From: Streptomyces xanthochromogenes
GTDB taxonomy: Bacteria; Actinomycetota; Actinomycetes; Streptomycetales; Streptomycetaceae
DNA: 64,000 bases
Direction: 5' to 3'
NCBI RefSeq assembly: GCF_014650455.1
Contig: NZ_BMUZ01000006.1
Location: 124,001-188,000 of the forward strand
Translations under genes and position numbers: made by a program
Shown: positions 33,169 to 42,620 of the stretch, piece after piece
Layout: every line of letters begins with the position of its first letter
Numbering within the stretch: position 1 is the first letter of the stretch
The notes under the pieces: generated by a model
The model's input: the letters and a program-made list of their open reading frames with translations, nothing else
Told to the model about the DNA's origin: nothing
Databases searched by the model: none

Positions 33169-36100
33169 ATGTCTTCGCATCTGCCGGCCGTCTTCCGCGG
33201 CGCCGCCGCCCCGCACCCCCGCACCCTGCTCGACGTACTGGACGCGACGGCGGCCGCCCACCCGGGCGCGGCCGCACTGGACGCGGGCGGCGAGCGGCTC
33301 ACCTATCAGGACCTGTGCGACCGGATCACCGAACGCGCCGTGCGGCTCACCCGCCACGGCATCGGTCCGGGCGACCGGGTCGGCATCCGGATCCCGTCCG
33401 GCACCTGTGACCTGTACCTCGCCGTCCTGGCGGTGCTGCTGAGCGGTGCCGCGTACGTGCCGGTGGACGCGGACGATCCCGAGGAGCGGGCGGCGACCGT
33501 CTTCCGCGAGGCCGGGGTGTGTGCCGTGATCGAGGCGGACGAGCGGATACTGCCGGGGCCCGCGGCGCCCCTGGGGGCCCGCTGGCGACCCGCGCGGCCC
33601 GAGGACGACGCCTGGATCATCTTCACGTCCGGCTCGACGGGGCTGCCCAAGGGTGTCGCGGTGACCCATCGCTCGGCGGCCGCCTTCGTCGACGCGGAGG
33701 CTCAACTCTTCCTCACCGAGCGCCCGTTGGGTCCGGGCGACCGGGTGCTCGCCGGGCTTTCGGTGGCCTTCGACGCCTCGTGCGAGGAGATGTGGCTGGC
33801 CTGGCGGCACGGCGGCTGCCTGGTTCCGGCACCCCGGTCCCTGGTGCGGGCGGGTCACGAACTCGGCCCCTGGCTGGTCGAGCGCGGCATCACGGTGGTG
33901 TCCACGGTGCCCACCCTCGCGGCGCTGTGGCCGGACGAGGCCCTCGACCAGGTCCGGCTCCTGATCGTCGGCGGCGAGGCCTGCCCGGGCGCGCTCGCCG
34001 ACCGGTTCGCGGTCAAGGGCCGCGAGATGTGGAACACCTACGGGCCCACCGAGACGACGGTGGTGGCAACCGCCGCGCGCATGCTGCCCGGCGAGCCGGT
34101 CCGCATCGGACTCCCGCTCGCGGGCTGGGAGTTGGCGGTCCTGGACGCCTCCGGCGAGCCCGTGCCGTACGGCGGCGAGGGGGAACTCGTCATCGCGGGG
34201 GCGGGCACCGCCCGCTACCTCGACGCCGCCAAGGACGCCGAGCGGTTCGCGCCGCTCGGCCTGCTCGACACCTCCCGCGCCTACCGCACCGGCGATCTCG
34301 TACGCGCCGACGCGGCCGGGCTCGTCCACCTCGGACGCGCCGACGACCAGGTCAAGGTGGGCGGCCGGCGCATCGAACTCGGCGAGATCGACGCCATGCT
34401 GAGAGCGCTTCCCGGCGTGCGCGCCGCGGCCGGCGCGGTGCGCGGCACCCCGGCCGGCGGCCAGATCCTGGTCGGCTATGTGGTGCCCGAGCAGGGCAGT
34501 TTCGAGGCCGGACAGGCCCGCGGCTTCCTCGCCGAACGCCTGCCGGCGGCCCTGGTCCCGCTGATCGTCGAGGTCACCGAGCTGCCCACACGCACCTCGG
34601 GCAAGGTCGACCGGGACGCCCTGCCCTGGCCGCTGCCCTCCCAGCGCGGTCCGCTCGGCGGCGACGACCCGGCCGACGACGGCTCCACCTCCGCCCGGCT
34701 CGCCGGGGCGTGGGAGCGCATGCTGGGCGTGCACCCCGAGCCGGACAGCGACTTCTTCGCGCTCGGCGGCTCCAGCCTGAGCGCGGCCCGGCTCGCCTCC
34801 GAGTTGCGCGCCCACTACCCCGGGGTGTCCGTCGCCGACCTCTACCGGCGTCCGGTCCTGCGGGACATGGCGCAGCACCTCGAATCCCTCGCTGGGCCGG
34901 CCGCCGAGGCACGGACCGTACAGCCGGTGCCGCGCAGCGCCGGCGTGGTCCAACTCCTCGTCACCACGGCCCTGTTCGGGGTCGCCGGGCTGCGCGGCCT
35001 GATCGGTCTCGCGACGCTCGACAACATTCTGGGCTGGCTCGCGCCGCAGGCCTGGGCTCCGCACATCTCCTGGTGGTTCGTGCTGATCGGCACCGTGGTC
35101 CTGATGAGCGCCCCGGCCCGCTTCGCGATCGGCGGCGGGGCGGCCCGGCTGCTGACCCGGGGCGTGCGGCCGGGCGCGTATCCGCGCGGCGGCCGGGTCC
35201 ATCTGCGGCTGTGGACGGCCGAACGCGTCGTGGCCGCCTTCGGCGTGCCGTCCCTGCTCGGCACGCCCTGGGCCCGCCTGTACGCGCTCTCCCTGGGGTG
35301 CCGGGTCGGCCGGGGCGTCACCCTGCACGCCATGCCGCCGGTGACCGGGCTCGCCACGATCGGCCGGGGCGCCGCGGTGGAGCCGGAGGCCGACATCAGC
35401 GGCTGGTGGCTGGACGGGGCGACGCTGCACATCGGCGCGGTCCGCATCGGCGAGGGCGCCCGCGTCGGTCACCGCAGCACCCTGATGCCCGGCGCGGTCC
35501 TCGGCGATCACGCCGAACTGGACCCGGGCGCCTGCCTGGACGGGGAGGTCCCCGCGGGCCGGCGCTGGCTCGGCTCGCCGGCCCGCCCGGCCGACTCCCA
35601 CGAGCGCGTCGCCGGCACCGGCTGGCCCGCGCCGCGTCCGGAGCGTTCGCGCCGCTGGGCCGCCGCGTACGCGCTCTCCCTGATCGGCCTGCCGCTGCTG
35701 AGCCTGCTGTCCACCGCACCCGCGCTCATCGGCGTCTACTACCTGGTGCGCTCCTGCGACACGCTCTCGTCGGTCGCCGTCCGGCTGCTGCTCTCCGCAC
35801 CGGCCGTCACCGTGGTCACCACCCTGTTCTCGCTCCTCACGCTCGCCGCCCTGGTGCGCGTCCTCGGCCGCGGCATCAAGCCCGGCTTCCATCCGGTGTG
35901 CGGGGGTGTCGCCTGGCGCGCCTGGCTGGTGACCCGGCTGGTCGGCGGCGCCCGCGGCAGCTTCTTCCCGGTGTACGCGAGTCTGGCGACCCCCGTGTGG
36001 CTGCGGCTGCTCGGGGCCAGGGTGGGACGGCGCGCCGAGATCTCCACGGTGCTGCCGCTGCCCTCGCTCCTGACCGTCGAGGACGGGGCGTTCCTCGCCG

Positions 36101-37116
36101 ACGACACCCTGGTGGCGCCGTTCGAAGTCCGCGGCGGCTGGCTGCGGTTGGGGACGGCGAGCGTCGGCCGCAAGGCCTTCGTCGGCAACTCGGGCATCGT
36201 CGGCCCCGGCCGCCGCGTGCCCGACGGCGCCCTGATCGGGGTGCTGTGCGACGCGCCCGCGCTCAGCGAGCCGGGCAGTTCGTGGCTCGGCCGGCCGGCC
36301 CTGCCGCTGCCACGCGTGGCGACCGCCGCCGACCCCGGCCGCACCTTCGACCCGCCGCGCCGCCTCGTGCTCGCCCGGGCCGCGGTCGAGCTGTGCCGGG
36401 TGCTGCCGCTGATGTGCTCGGTGCTGCTCGCCGAGGCCCTCTTGATCGGCGAGCAGAGCGCTCTCAACCGGGGCGGCCTCCCGCTCGCGGCGCTGGCCGG
36501 GGTCGTGCTGCTCATGGGGGCGGCGGCGGTGGCGGGGCTGACCGCGACCGCCGCGAAGTGGGTCCTGGTCGGCCGGTTCGAGTCGGGCGAGCATCCGCTG
36601 TGGTCGTCCTTCGTGTGGCGCAACGAGCTGTACGACACGTTCGTCGAGTCCCTCGCCGTGCCGTGGATGGCGGGCTCGTTCACCGGCACACCGGTCCTCA
36701 ACTGGTGGCTGCGCAGCCTCGGTGCGCACATCGGGCGCGGGGTGTGGCTGGAGACGTACTGGCTGCCGGAGACCGATCTGGTCACGCTCGGGGACGGGGC
36801 GAGTGTGAACCGCGGATGTGTGCTGCAGACCCACCTCTTCCACGACCGGATCATGCGCCTGGACACGGTACGGCTCGCGGAGGGCGCGTCCCTCGGCCCG
36901 CACAGCATCGCGCTGCCCGGCACCGACGTCGGCGCCCGGGCCTCGGTGGGCGCCGCGTCCCTCGTGATGCGTGGGGAGAGCGTGCCGCCGGACACCCGTT
37001 GGGCGGGCAACCCCATCGCGGGTGAGCACGCCCTGCTCCCCCAGACTCAACCAGCCGCTGAACGAGCGGTGATGACGCTCCGTCAGGGTTCCTCGCGGGA
37101 AGGCAGCGCGGCATGA
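33169..37116 (+). CDS. Pls/PosA-type single-module nonribosomal peptide synthetase (A-T-membrane domain)
   Basis: About 1,315 residues from ATG 33169. Adenylation domain about residues 20-470: FTSGSTGLPKG (about 152), FDASCEEMW with the conserved Asp at 202, NTYGPTETT, YRTGDLVR, and GKVDR at its end. Carrier domain: FFALGGSSLSA with the phosphopantetheine Ser at 536. The rest has no classical condensation or thioesterase domain; instead it alternates membrane helices (starting about residue 585) with three soluble blocks containing left-handed hexapeptide-like repeats (for example GRGVTLHAMPP, IGEGARVGHRSTLMPGAVLGDHAELDPGACL). This is the layout and length of epsilon-poly-lysine synthetase, which iteratively makes an isopeptide homopolymer at the membrane. 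By hand alignment to GrsA the binding-pocket residues read about D-A-E-S-I-G-T-V-V-K; the Glu suggests a basic amino acid (Lys, ornithine or diaminobutyrate). A short AT-rich stretch at about 33020-33065 probably holds the promoter. The coupled M1 peptidase follows. Confidence 0.88.
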   Translation: MSSHLPAVFRGAAAPHPRTLLDVLDATAAAHPGAAALDAGGERLTYQDLCDRITERAVRLTRHGIGPGDRVGIRIPSGTCDLYLAVLAVLLSGAAYVPVDADDPEERAATVFREAGVCAVIEADERILPGPAAPLGARWRPARPEDDAWIIFTSGSTGLPKGVAVTHRSAAAFVDAEAQLFLTERPLGPGDRVLAGLSVAFDASCEEMWLAWRHGGCLVPAPRSLVRAGHELGPWLVERGITVVSTVPTLAALWPDEALDQVRLLIVGGEACPGALADRFAVKGREMWNTYGPTETTVVATAARMLPGEPVRIGLPLAGWELAVLDASGEPVPYGGEGELVIAGAGTARYLDAAKDAERFAPLGLLDTSRAYRTGDLVRADAAGLVHLGRADDQVKVGGRRIELGEIDAMLRALPGVRAAAGAVRGTPAGGQILVGYVVPEQGSFEAGQARGFLAERLPAALVPLIVEVTELPTRTSGKVDRDALPWPLPSQRGPLGGDDPADDGSTSARLAGAWERMLGVHPEPDSDFFALGGSSLSAARLASELRAHYPGVSVADLYRRPVLRDMAQHLESLAGPAAEARTVQPVPRSAGVVQLLVTTALFGVAGLRGLIGLATLDNILGWLAPQAWAPHISWWFVLIGTVVLMSAPARFAIGGGAARLLTRGVRPGAYPRGGRVHLRLWTAERVVAAFGVPSLLGTPWARLYALSLGCRVGRGVTLHAMPPVTGLATIGRGAAVEPEADISGWWLDGATLHIGAVRIGEGARVGHRSTLMPGAVLGDHAELDPGACLDGEVPAGRRWLGSPARPADSHERVAGTGWPAPRPERSRRWAAAYALSLIGLPLLSLLSTAPALIGVYYLVRSCDTLSSVAVRLLLSAPAVTVVTTLFSLLTLAALVRVLGRGIKPGFHPVCGGVAWRAWLVTRLVGGARGSFFPVYASLATPVWLRLLGARVGRRAEISTVLPLPSLLTVEDGAFLADDTLVAPFEVRGGWLRLGTASVGRKAFVGNSGIVGPGRRVPDGALIGVLCDAPALSEPGSSWLGRPALPLPRVATAADPGRTFDPPRRLVLARAAVELCRVLPLMCSVLLAEALLIGEQSALNRGGLPLAALAGVVLLMGAAAVAGLTATAAKWVLVGRFESGEHPLWSSFVWRNELYDTFVESLAVPWMAGSFTGTPVLNWWLRSLGAHIGRGVWLETYWLPETDLVTLGDGASVNRGCVLQTHLFHDRIMRLDTVRLAEGASLGPHSIALPGTDVGARASVGAASLVMRGESVPPDTRWAGNPIAGEHALLPQTQPAAERAVMTLRQGSSREGSAA

Positions 37117-38531
37117 CGCGCTGCACCCGGCGCTCGCTGGTGCGGGTGGCCGCGCTGTCCGCCCTGGGCACGATGGCCGTGGCGGACGACGAGGCCACCG
37201 GCCGCGGGGACCGCTACTTCCCGCAGCACGGCTCGTACGGACATGACACCCTCGCCTACGACCTGCGGATCGCCTACGACTCGGTCAGCGGCCGGCTCGC
37301 GGGCACCGCGCTCATCCAGGCCGTCGCGCTGCGCCCCCTCGACCGGGTCGAGCTGGACCTGTCCAAGCTCAGCGCGCACGCGGCGCACGTCGACGGCCGG
37401 GCCGCCCGCATCCGCCAGCGGCAGGGCAAGCTGTATGTGACGCCCAGTCAGACCCTGGCTCCCGGAGCCACGTTCACCGCCAAGGTGCGGTACGGGGGAC
37501 GGCCGGGTCCGCTCCGTTCGCCGTTCGGGAGCATCGGCTGGGACCGCACGGGCGACAGCCACGACGGCACCCTGGTCGCCTCCCAGCCGCTGGGGGCGCC
37601 GTCCTGGTTCCCCTGCAACGACCGGCCCGACGACAAGGCGGCGTACACGTTCCGGGTCACCGTGCCGCGCGACCGGCAGGCACTCGCGAACGGAACGCTC
37701 ACCGAGTGCCGCAGCGAGGGCGCCACCGATGTGTGGACGTACCACCATCCCGGCCCCATGGCCACGTATCTGGCCGCGCTCTACACCGGCCGCTTCCAGC
37801 ACGACAGCGTGCTCGCGCCGGGACCGCCGGGAGGCAAGGCGATCCCGGTGCACAATGCCTACCCCTCCCGCATCGCCGAGGCGGCCCGGCACGATCTGGG
37901 CCGACAGCCGGACATGCTGCGGCACTTCTCGGAACTGTTCGGGCCGTACCCCTTCGAGGCGTACGGCGCGGTGGTGGTGGACGCCGACCTCGGTGCGCCC
38001 GTCGAGAACCAGACGCGCTCGGTGTTCGGGCGCAACCACATCGACGGGCGCCGGGGCTGGGAGACGCTGGTGGCCCACGAGTTGGCACACCAGTGGTTCG
38101 GCAACAGCGTGGGCATTCGCGAGTGGCGGCACATCTGGCTCAACGAGGGCTTCGCCACGTATGCCGAATGGCTGTGGTCGGAGCACATCGGCGAGGACAG
38201 CGCCGACGAGATCGCCCGTCGCGAGTGGCGCAACCTCGCCCGGCGCAGTCAGAACCTGCGGCTCGCCGAGCCGGGACCGCGCCGCATCTTCGACGACCGG
38301 CTCTACAACCGGGGCGCCTGCACCCTGCACGCGTTGCGCCTGACCCTGGGCGACGAGCGGTTCTTCGCGGTGCTGCGCGGCTGGCACGCGGCACGGCGCG
38401 GCCGGATCGGCGACACCGTCGCCTTCGTCGCCCACGCCGAGGCCGCTTCGGGCGAGACCCTGCGCCCGCTGCTCCAGGGCTGGCTCTACGACAAGAAGCT
38501 CCCGGACTTACCCACGAAGATCGCGGACTGA
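37113..38531 (+). CDS. M1-family zinc metallopeptidase, exported; candidate polymer-degrading/immunity enzyme
   Basis: 472 residues, ATG overlapping the synthetase stop by 4 bp (ATGA), so translation is coupled. N-terminus TRCTRRSLVRVAALSALGTMA looks like a Tat-type or Sec signal. The zinc site is complete: HELAHQWFGN (H322, E323, H326) and E345 in WLNEGFATY, with the M1 exopeptidase motif varied as GAPVENQT. The C-terminal helical half ends in LLQGWLYDKKLP; the protein is shorter than classical aminopeptidase N. In epsilon-poly-lysine producers an M1-type peptidase degrades the polymer and protects the producer, and genes of this kind accompany pls. The coupling to a Pls/PosA-type synthetase supports the same role here. 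Confidence 0.88.
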   Translation: MTRCTRRSLVRVAALSALGTMAVADDEATGRGDRYFPQHGSYGHDTLAYDLRIAYDSVSGRLAGTALIQAVALRPLDRVELDLSKLSAHAAHVDGRAARIRQRQGKLYVTPSQTLAPGATFTAKVRYGGRPGPLRSPFGSIGWDRTGDSHDGTLVASQPLGAPSWFPCNDRPDDKAAYTFRVTVPRDRQALANGTLTECRSEGATDVWTYHHPGPMATYLAALYTGRFQHDSVLAPGPPGGKAIPVHNAYPSRIAEAARHDLGRQPDMLRHFSELFGPYPFEAYGAVVVDADLGAPVENQTRSVFGRNHIDGRRGWETLVAHELAHQWFGNSVGIREWRHIWLNEGFATYAEWLWSEHIGEDSADEIARREWRNLARRSQNLRLAEPGPRRIFDDRLYNRGACTLHALRLTLGDERFFAVLRGWHAARRGRIGDTVAFVAHAEAASGETLRPLLQGWLYDKKLPDLPTKIAD

Positions 38532-38731
38532 CCCCGGCGCGGCGGGAGCCGCGGCGCACGGCAGGGGGCGCCGGGCCGGGCTCGTGCCATCGTCCGGGAC
38601 CGGCCCGGGCGCCCCGTCGTCGTATACAAAGCTTTCCGGCCATGCGGGCCTTTGTTCTGCTTTCACGCTTTTTGCCCCGTTGTCTCTCCCTTGCTAAGTC
38701 CCCCATGCCACCCCTTACTGTGCGCTTGGCT

Positions 38732-38747
38732 GTTACGGGCCGATTTC
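38732..38747 (+). promoter_or_regulatory. Weak GlnR-like site before the urea transporter
   Basis: GTTAC-gggccg-ATTTC, spaced like a GlnR box (GTnAC-N6-GAAAC) but matching only the first half well, 24 bases before the start of the urea transporter. Nitrogen control would be logical for this gene. The surrounding 38620-38760 is AT-rich and promoter-like. Confidence 0.2.
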
Positions 38748-38770
38748 ACGCGTCTTAGGGGGAGGATCAC

Positions 38771-39775
38771 GTGCGGATACCGCGTACCGGACGAGGCGGC
38801 CTGTTCGCGGTGCACGTGTTGCGCGGCCAGGCGCAGGTGCAGTTCATGCCGAGCGCGGTCACCGGGGTGATCTTCACGGTCGCGCTGTTCGCCGCGGGCT
38901 GGCAGTACGGCCTCTACGGGCTGATCGGCACCGCCCTGGGAACCGCCACCGCACAGCTGCTCGGCGTGGACCGGAGCAGGGTGTCGGCGGGGCTCGAAGG
39001 GTTCAACGCCTGTCTGGTCGCGGTCGCCTTCGCCGTGTTCCTCGGCCCCGGCCATCCCTCCACGATGGTCCTCGCGGCGGGCGGCTGCGCGGTGGTCACC
39101 GTCGTCACGGCCGCGGCCACCACACTCCTTCGCGGCTGGGGGCTGCCCACCCTGACCCTGCCGTTCTGTCTCACGGCGAGCGCGATGACGATCGCCGCGC
39201 CCGGCTTCGAGCGGGTGTGGCACGGCGGGCCCGCCGCGGCCGGACCGATCCGGGCGGCCGAGGGTTCCGTCGCCCTCGCCGTCGACGACATCGGGCGCGC
39301 GTTCTTCGCGAACATCGCGCAGATCTTCCTGATGCCGCAGTGGTACGTGGGCCTGATCCTCCTGGTCGGGATCTTCGCCGCGAGCCGCACGGCCGGGGCC
39401 ATGGCCTGTGTCGGCAGCGCCGTCGCGGTGGTGACGGCCTGGGCGCTCGGTGCTCCGACCGCCCGGATCGTGGACGGCACCATGGGCTACAACGCCGTGC
39501 TCGTCGCGATGGCGCTGTGCGGGGTGCTGCTCGCCGCCGACCGGTGGAGCCTCGGCTTCGCGATGGTGGGGGCGGCCGCGGCCACCGTGCTCGGGCCCGC
39601 CCTGAACGCGCTCCTCGAACCGGCCGGCGGGCACTCCTTCACCTGGCCGTTCGTTCTCACCACCCTGGTGTTCCTCGCCTCCGTGCCGGCGCTCCCCCGC
39701 CTCCGCCGCGCGGCTCCCCCCACCGTCCTGCCGCTCACCGAGCCGGTCGCCTCCGGCGTCGTGCTGGGCGCCTGA
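38771..39775 (+). CDS. Urea transporter (UT family)
   Basis: 334 residues, GTG start with GGGGGAGG upstream. About ten membrane helices in two homologous halves. UT motifs: LEGFNACLVAVAFAVFLG (about residues 75-92, the LxGFN signature), LTLPFCLTA, then in the second half ANIAQIFLMPQWYVGLILLVGIF and DGTMGYNAVLVAMALCG (the second copy of the signature). Facilitated diffusion of urea across the membrane. No urease genes are in the window. Confidence 0.88.
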   Translation: MRIPRTGRGGLFAVHVLRGQAQVQFMPSAVTGVIFTVALFAAGWQYGLYGLIGTALGTATAQLLGVDRSRVSAGLEGFNACLVAVAFAVFLGPGHPSTMVLAAGGCAVVTVVTAAATTLLRGWGLPTLTLPFCLTASAMTIAAPGFERVWHGGPAAAGPIRAAEGSVALAVDDIGRAFFANIAQIFLMPQWYVGLILLVGIFAASRTAGAMACVGSAVAVVTAWALGAPTARIVDGTMGYNAVLVAMALCGVLLAADRWSLGFAMVGAAAATVLGPALNALLEPAGGHSFTWPFVLTTLVFLASVPALPRLRRAAPPTVLPLTEPVASGVVLGA

Positions 39776-39870
39776 GCCGCCCCGCCGGGGGGCCTTCCCG
39801 GGTCTCCGGTACGTCACTCACCCGGCCGACACGGCATGCGCGCCACCTGGGCCGGTGTGAGGGTGCCAGT

Positions 39871-41943
39871 GTGACCACCGCCAGCGATACAGCACCCGTG
39901 TCCACACCGCCCGTGCTCGATGTCCGGCAGCGGAACATCGTGTTCGGCACGATCATGCTCGGCATGCTGCTGGCGGCCCTCGACCAGACGATCGTGGGCA
40001 CCGCGCTCCCCACGATCGTCTCGGACCTGGGCGGCGCCGCCCACATGTCCTGGGTGGTCACCTCCTATCTGCTCGCGGAGACCGTCGCGACCGCGCTGGT
40101 CGGCAAGTTCGGCGACCTGTTCGGCCGCAAGGTCGTCTTCCAGGTCTCGGCGATCATCTTCATCACCGGCTCGTTCCTGTGCGGCCTCTCCACCAACATG
40201 ACGCTGCTCATCGCCTGGCGGGCGCTCCAGGGCATCGGCGCCGGCGGTCTGATGGTCACGGCGATGGCGCTGATCGCCGATGTGATCCCGCTGCGCGAAC
40301 GGGGCAAGTACCAGGGCGCGATCGGCGCGGTGTTCGGTGTCTCGACCGTCATCGGGCCGCTGCTCGGCGGTCTGTTCACCGACCATCTGAGCTGGCGCTG
40401 GGCGTTCTACGTGAACGTGCCCATCGCCATCCTCGTCGTGATCGCGGCCGCCCGGAACATCCCCTCGGTCCGCTCGGTCGCCAAGCCCGTGATCGACTAC
40501 CTCGGCATCGGCCTGGTCGCGGCCGGGGCCAGCGCCCTGATCCTGGCGACGAGTTGGGGCGGAAACGAGTACGCGTGGGGCTCGGGGACCATCATCGGCC
40601 TGTTCGCGGGCGGCCTGATCGCGCTCGCCCTGTTCTGCTGGGTGGAGACCCGGGCCGCCGAACCGATGCTGCCGATGCGGCTGTTCCGCAACCCCGTCTT
40701 CACGGTGTGCTCGGTCCTCAGTTTCATCGTGGGCTTCGCGATGCTCGGCGCGATGACGTTCCTGCCCACCTATCTCCAGTACGTCGACGGCGACTCGGCG
40801 ACCATCTCCGGTGTGCGCACCCTGCCGATGGTCATCGGGCTGCTCATCGCGTCCGTCTTCAGCGGCAACGTGGTGAGCAAGACCGGCCAGTACCGGATCT
40901 TCCCCATCGTCGGCGCCCTCGTCATGGGCGTCGGCCTCTATCTGCTGTCGCTGATGGGGCCGGACGTCAGCGCATGGCTGGAATCGCTCTACATGTTCGT
41001 GCTCGGGCTCGGCATCGGTCTGTGCATGCAGGTGCTCACCATCGCCGTGCAGAACACCGTCGACTACGCGGACCTGGGCACGGCCACCTCCGGTGTCACC
41101 TTCTTCCGTACGCTCGGCAGCTCGTTCGGCACCGCCGTCTTCGGCACCATCTACGCCAACACCCTCAAGACCAACCTGCAGGACGGGGTGGCCGCCGCGG
41201 CGAAGGCCACCGGCACCGACCCCGCGCGGCTCGCGCAGGCCGCGCAGTCGCCGGAGGGCCTGCACCGGCTGCCTCCGGCGACGGCGGCGCCCCTCGTGCA
41301 GGCGTATTCCGACAGCCTCCACACCGTCTTCCTGTGGACCGTGCCGGTGGCGGCCGTGGGCTTCGTCGTCGCACTGTTCCTCAAGCAGGTCAAGCTGCGC
41401 GACAGCGCGCGGTCCGCCTCCACCGACATGGGCGAGGGCTTCGCGCAGCCGAGCACCGGCGACTCCCAGAAGGTGCTCGAACTCGCCGTCGGCAAGATCG
41501 TGCGGAGTACGGACATGAACACCGCGCGCCGGATCGTGGCGGCCTCCGACACCCGGCTCGACGTGGCCGGCGCCTGGGCGGTCATGCAGGTCGAGCAGCA
41601 CACGCGCATGGTCGGGTACGCGAGCCTCGGCCTGATCGCGTCCCGGCGCCATGTGCCGCCGGAGGTGCTCGTGCCGGTCTTCCAGCGGATGGTCGAGGAG
41701 GGCTTCCTCAGCCGCGAGGGCAGCTACTTCTCGCACACCCCGGCCGGGGAGCACGAGGTCCGGACCATCACCCACTCCTGGTCGGCGTGGCTCAACGAGC
41801 AGTTGGAGCAGGACCGCGGACGCCCCCGCAGCGCGGAACTGCGCGCCGCCGCGGACAGCATCGCCAAGCGCCTGATGGCCGAGGACCTGACGAACGGCCT
41901 GCCGCCGGCCCGCGCCGGGGAGGGCGCCACGGTTCGGCCCTGA
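39871..41943 (+). CDS. MFS multidrug exporter (DHA2, 14-TMS) with C-terminal soluble domain
   Basis: About 690 residues, GTG start with GAGGG at 7 bases. The first ~510 residues are a DHA2-type drug:H+ antiporter: motif D1 LDQTIVGTALPTI, motif A GKFGDLFGRK, motif B LIAWRALQGIGAGG, motif C GAVFGVSTVIGPLLGGLF. Fourteen helices are likely. The last ~160 residues (from about VLELAVGKIVRSTD) are cytoplasmic and helical, ending with a winged-helix-like block (LIASRRHVPPEVLVPVFQRMVEEGFLS...YFSHTPAGEHEV). A fused DNA-binding-like domain on an exporter is uncommon. Substrate unknown; it could export a product of a nearby gene but nothing shows this. Confidence 0.85.
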   Translation: MTTASDTAPVSTPPVLDVRQRNIVFGTIMLGMLLAALDQTIVGTALPTIVSDLGGAAHMSWVVTSYLLAETVATALVGKFGDLFGRKVVFQVSAIIFITGSFLCGLSTNMTLLIAWRALQGIGAGGLMVTAMALIADVIPLRERGKYQGAIGAVFGVSTVIGPLLGGLFTDHLSWRWAFYVNVPIAILVVIAAARNIPSVRSVAKPVIDYLGIGLVAAGASALILATSWGGNEYAWGSGTIIGLFAGGLIALALFCWVETRAAEPMLPMRLFRNPVFTVCSVLSFIVGFAMLGAMTFLPTYLQYVDGDSATISGVRTLPMVIGLLIASVFSGNVVSKTGQYRIFPIVGALVMGVGLYLLSLMGPDVSAWLESLYMFVLGLGIGLCMQVLTIAVQNTVDYADLGTATSGVTFFRTLGSSFGTAVFGTIYANTLKTNLQDGVAAAAKATGTDPARLAQAAQSPEGLHRLPPATAAPLVQAYSDSLHTVFLWTVPVAAVGFVVALFLKQVKLRDSARSASTDMGEGFAQPSTGDSQKVLELAVGKIVRSTDMNTARRIVAASDTRLDVAGAWAVMQVEQHTRMVGYASLGLIASRRHVPPEVLVPVFQRMVEEGFLSREGSYFSHTPAGEHEVRTITHSWSAWLNEQLEQDRGRPRSAELRAAADSIAKRLMAEDLTNGLPPARAGEGATVRP

Positions 41944-42067
41944 GCGTGCGGGTCACGACCGGCGCCGAGGGGCTCGCGGCAGTGTGCGGTCACACCTGGC
42001 ACCGAAGGCCTCATCACGCCCAACTGGCCTCCACCAAGGCCGCGTTGGGGCTTCCCTGCGTCGCCCG

Positions 42068-42487
42068 TCAGTCGGTGAACACCGCGTCGAGGTAGACCCA
42101 GGCGCCCTCGACGCGCGAGAACCGGCTCTGCTCGTGCAGCGACCCGGCCTCGCCGCCGTGGGTGTAGTGCGCGCGGAAGGTGACCGTGCCGGTGGTGTGG
42201 AAGGCGCTGCCGTCGGTGGTGTCCAGGATCTCCAGGCGCGTCCACCGCATGCCGGGGTCGAGGTCGAGCCCCGCGGGCCGGGTGTCGGGGTGCCAGGTGC
42301 GCAGCAGGTACGGCCCGTCCTGGACCGCGAAGGCGCTGAACCGCGAGCGCATCAGCGCCTCGGCGGTCGGGGCCGCGGCAGTGCCGGAGTGATAGCGGCC
42401 GCAGCACTCGGCATAGGCGGCGGGCAGCCCGCAGGGGCAGGCCTTCGGGGCGGCGGGACGTACGGGGCGCTGGGTGCGACGGGACAT
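42068..42487 (-). CDS. YchJ-family (UPF0225) protein with SEC-C-type zinc motif
   Basis: 139 residues. N-terminal zinc motif KACPCGLPAAYAECCGRYHSG (Cys-x-Cys ... Cys-Cys ... His) and the NTF2-like body with ALMRSRFSAFAVQDGPYLLRTWHPDTRP and FRAHYTHGGEAGSLHEQSRFSRVEGAWVYLD, all hallmarks of the YchJ family. Cytosolic; function not established. Confidence 0.9.
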   Translation of the reverse strand: MSRRTQRPVRPAAPKACPCGLPAAYAECCGRYHSGTAAAPTAEALMRSRFSAFAVQDGPYLLRTWHPDTRPAGLDLDPGMRWTRLEILDTTDGSAFHTTGTVTFRAHYTHGGEAGSLHEQSRFSRVEGAWVYLDAVFTD

Positions 42488-42620
42488 GCCCTCATCTGAT
42501 CACAGGCCCCGCTCGCGGCGCGGCCCCGGCCGGGTCGCCCGGCACTTCCGGCGCGCCATGACCGCCTTCGGCGGTGGTGCGTCCCCGGCCGTCACCGGAG
42601 CGCCCCCTGCCACGGGCCCC

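Noticed and set aside
33064..37050. A 1,328-codon frame on the minus strand opposite the Pls/PosA-type synthetase
   Set aside because: Its length is an artefact of third-position GC bias; the translation is low-complexity with no recognisable domain, whereas the plus strand holds complete A and T motifs.
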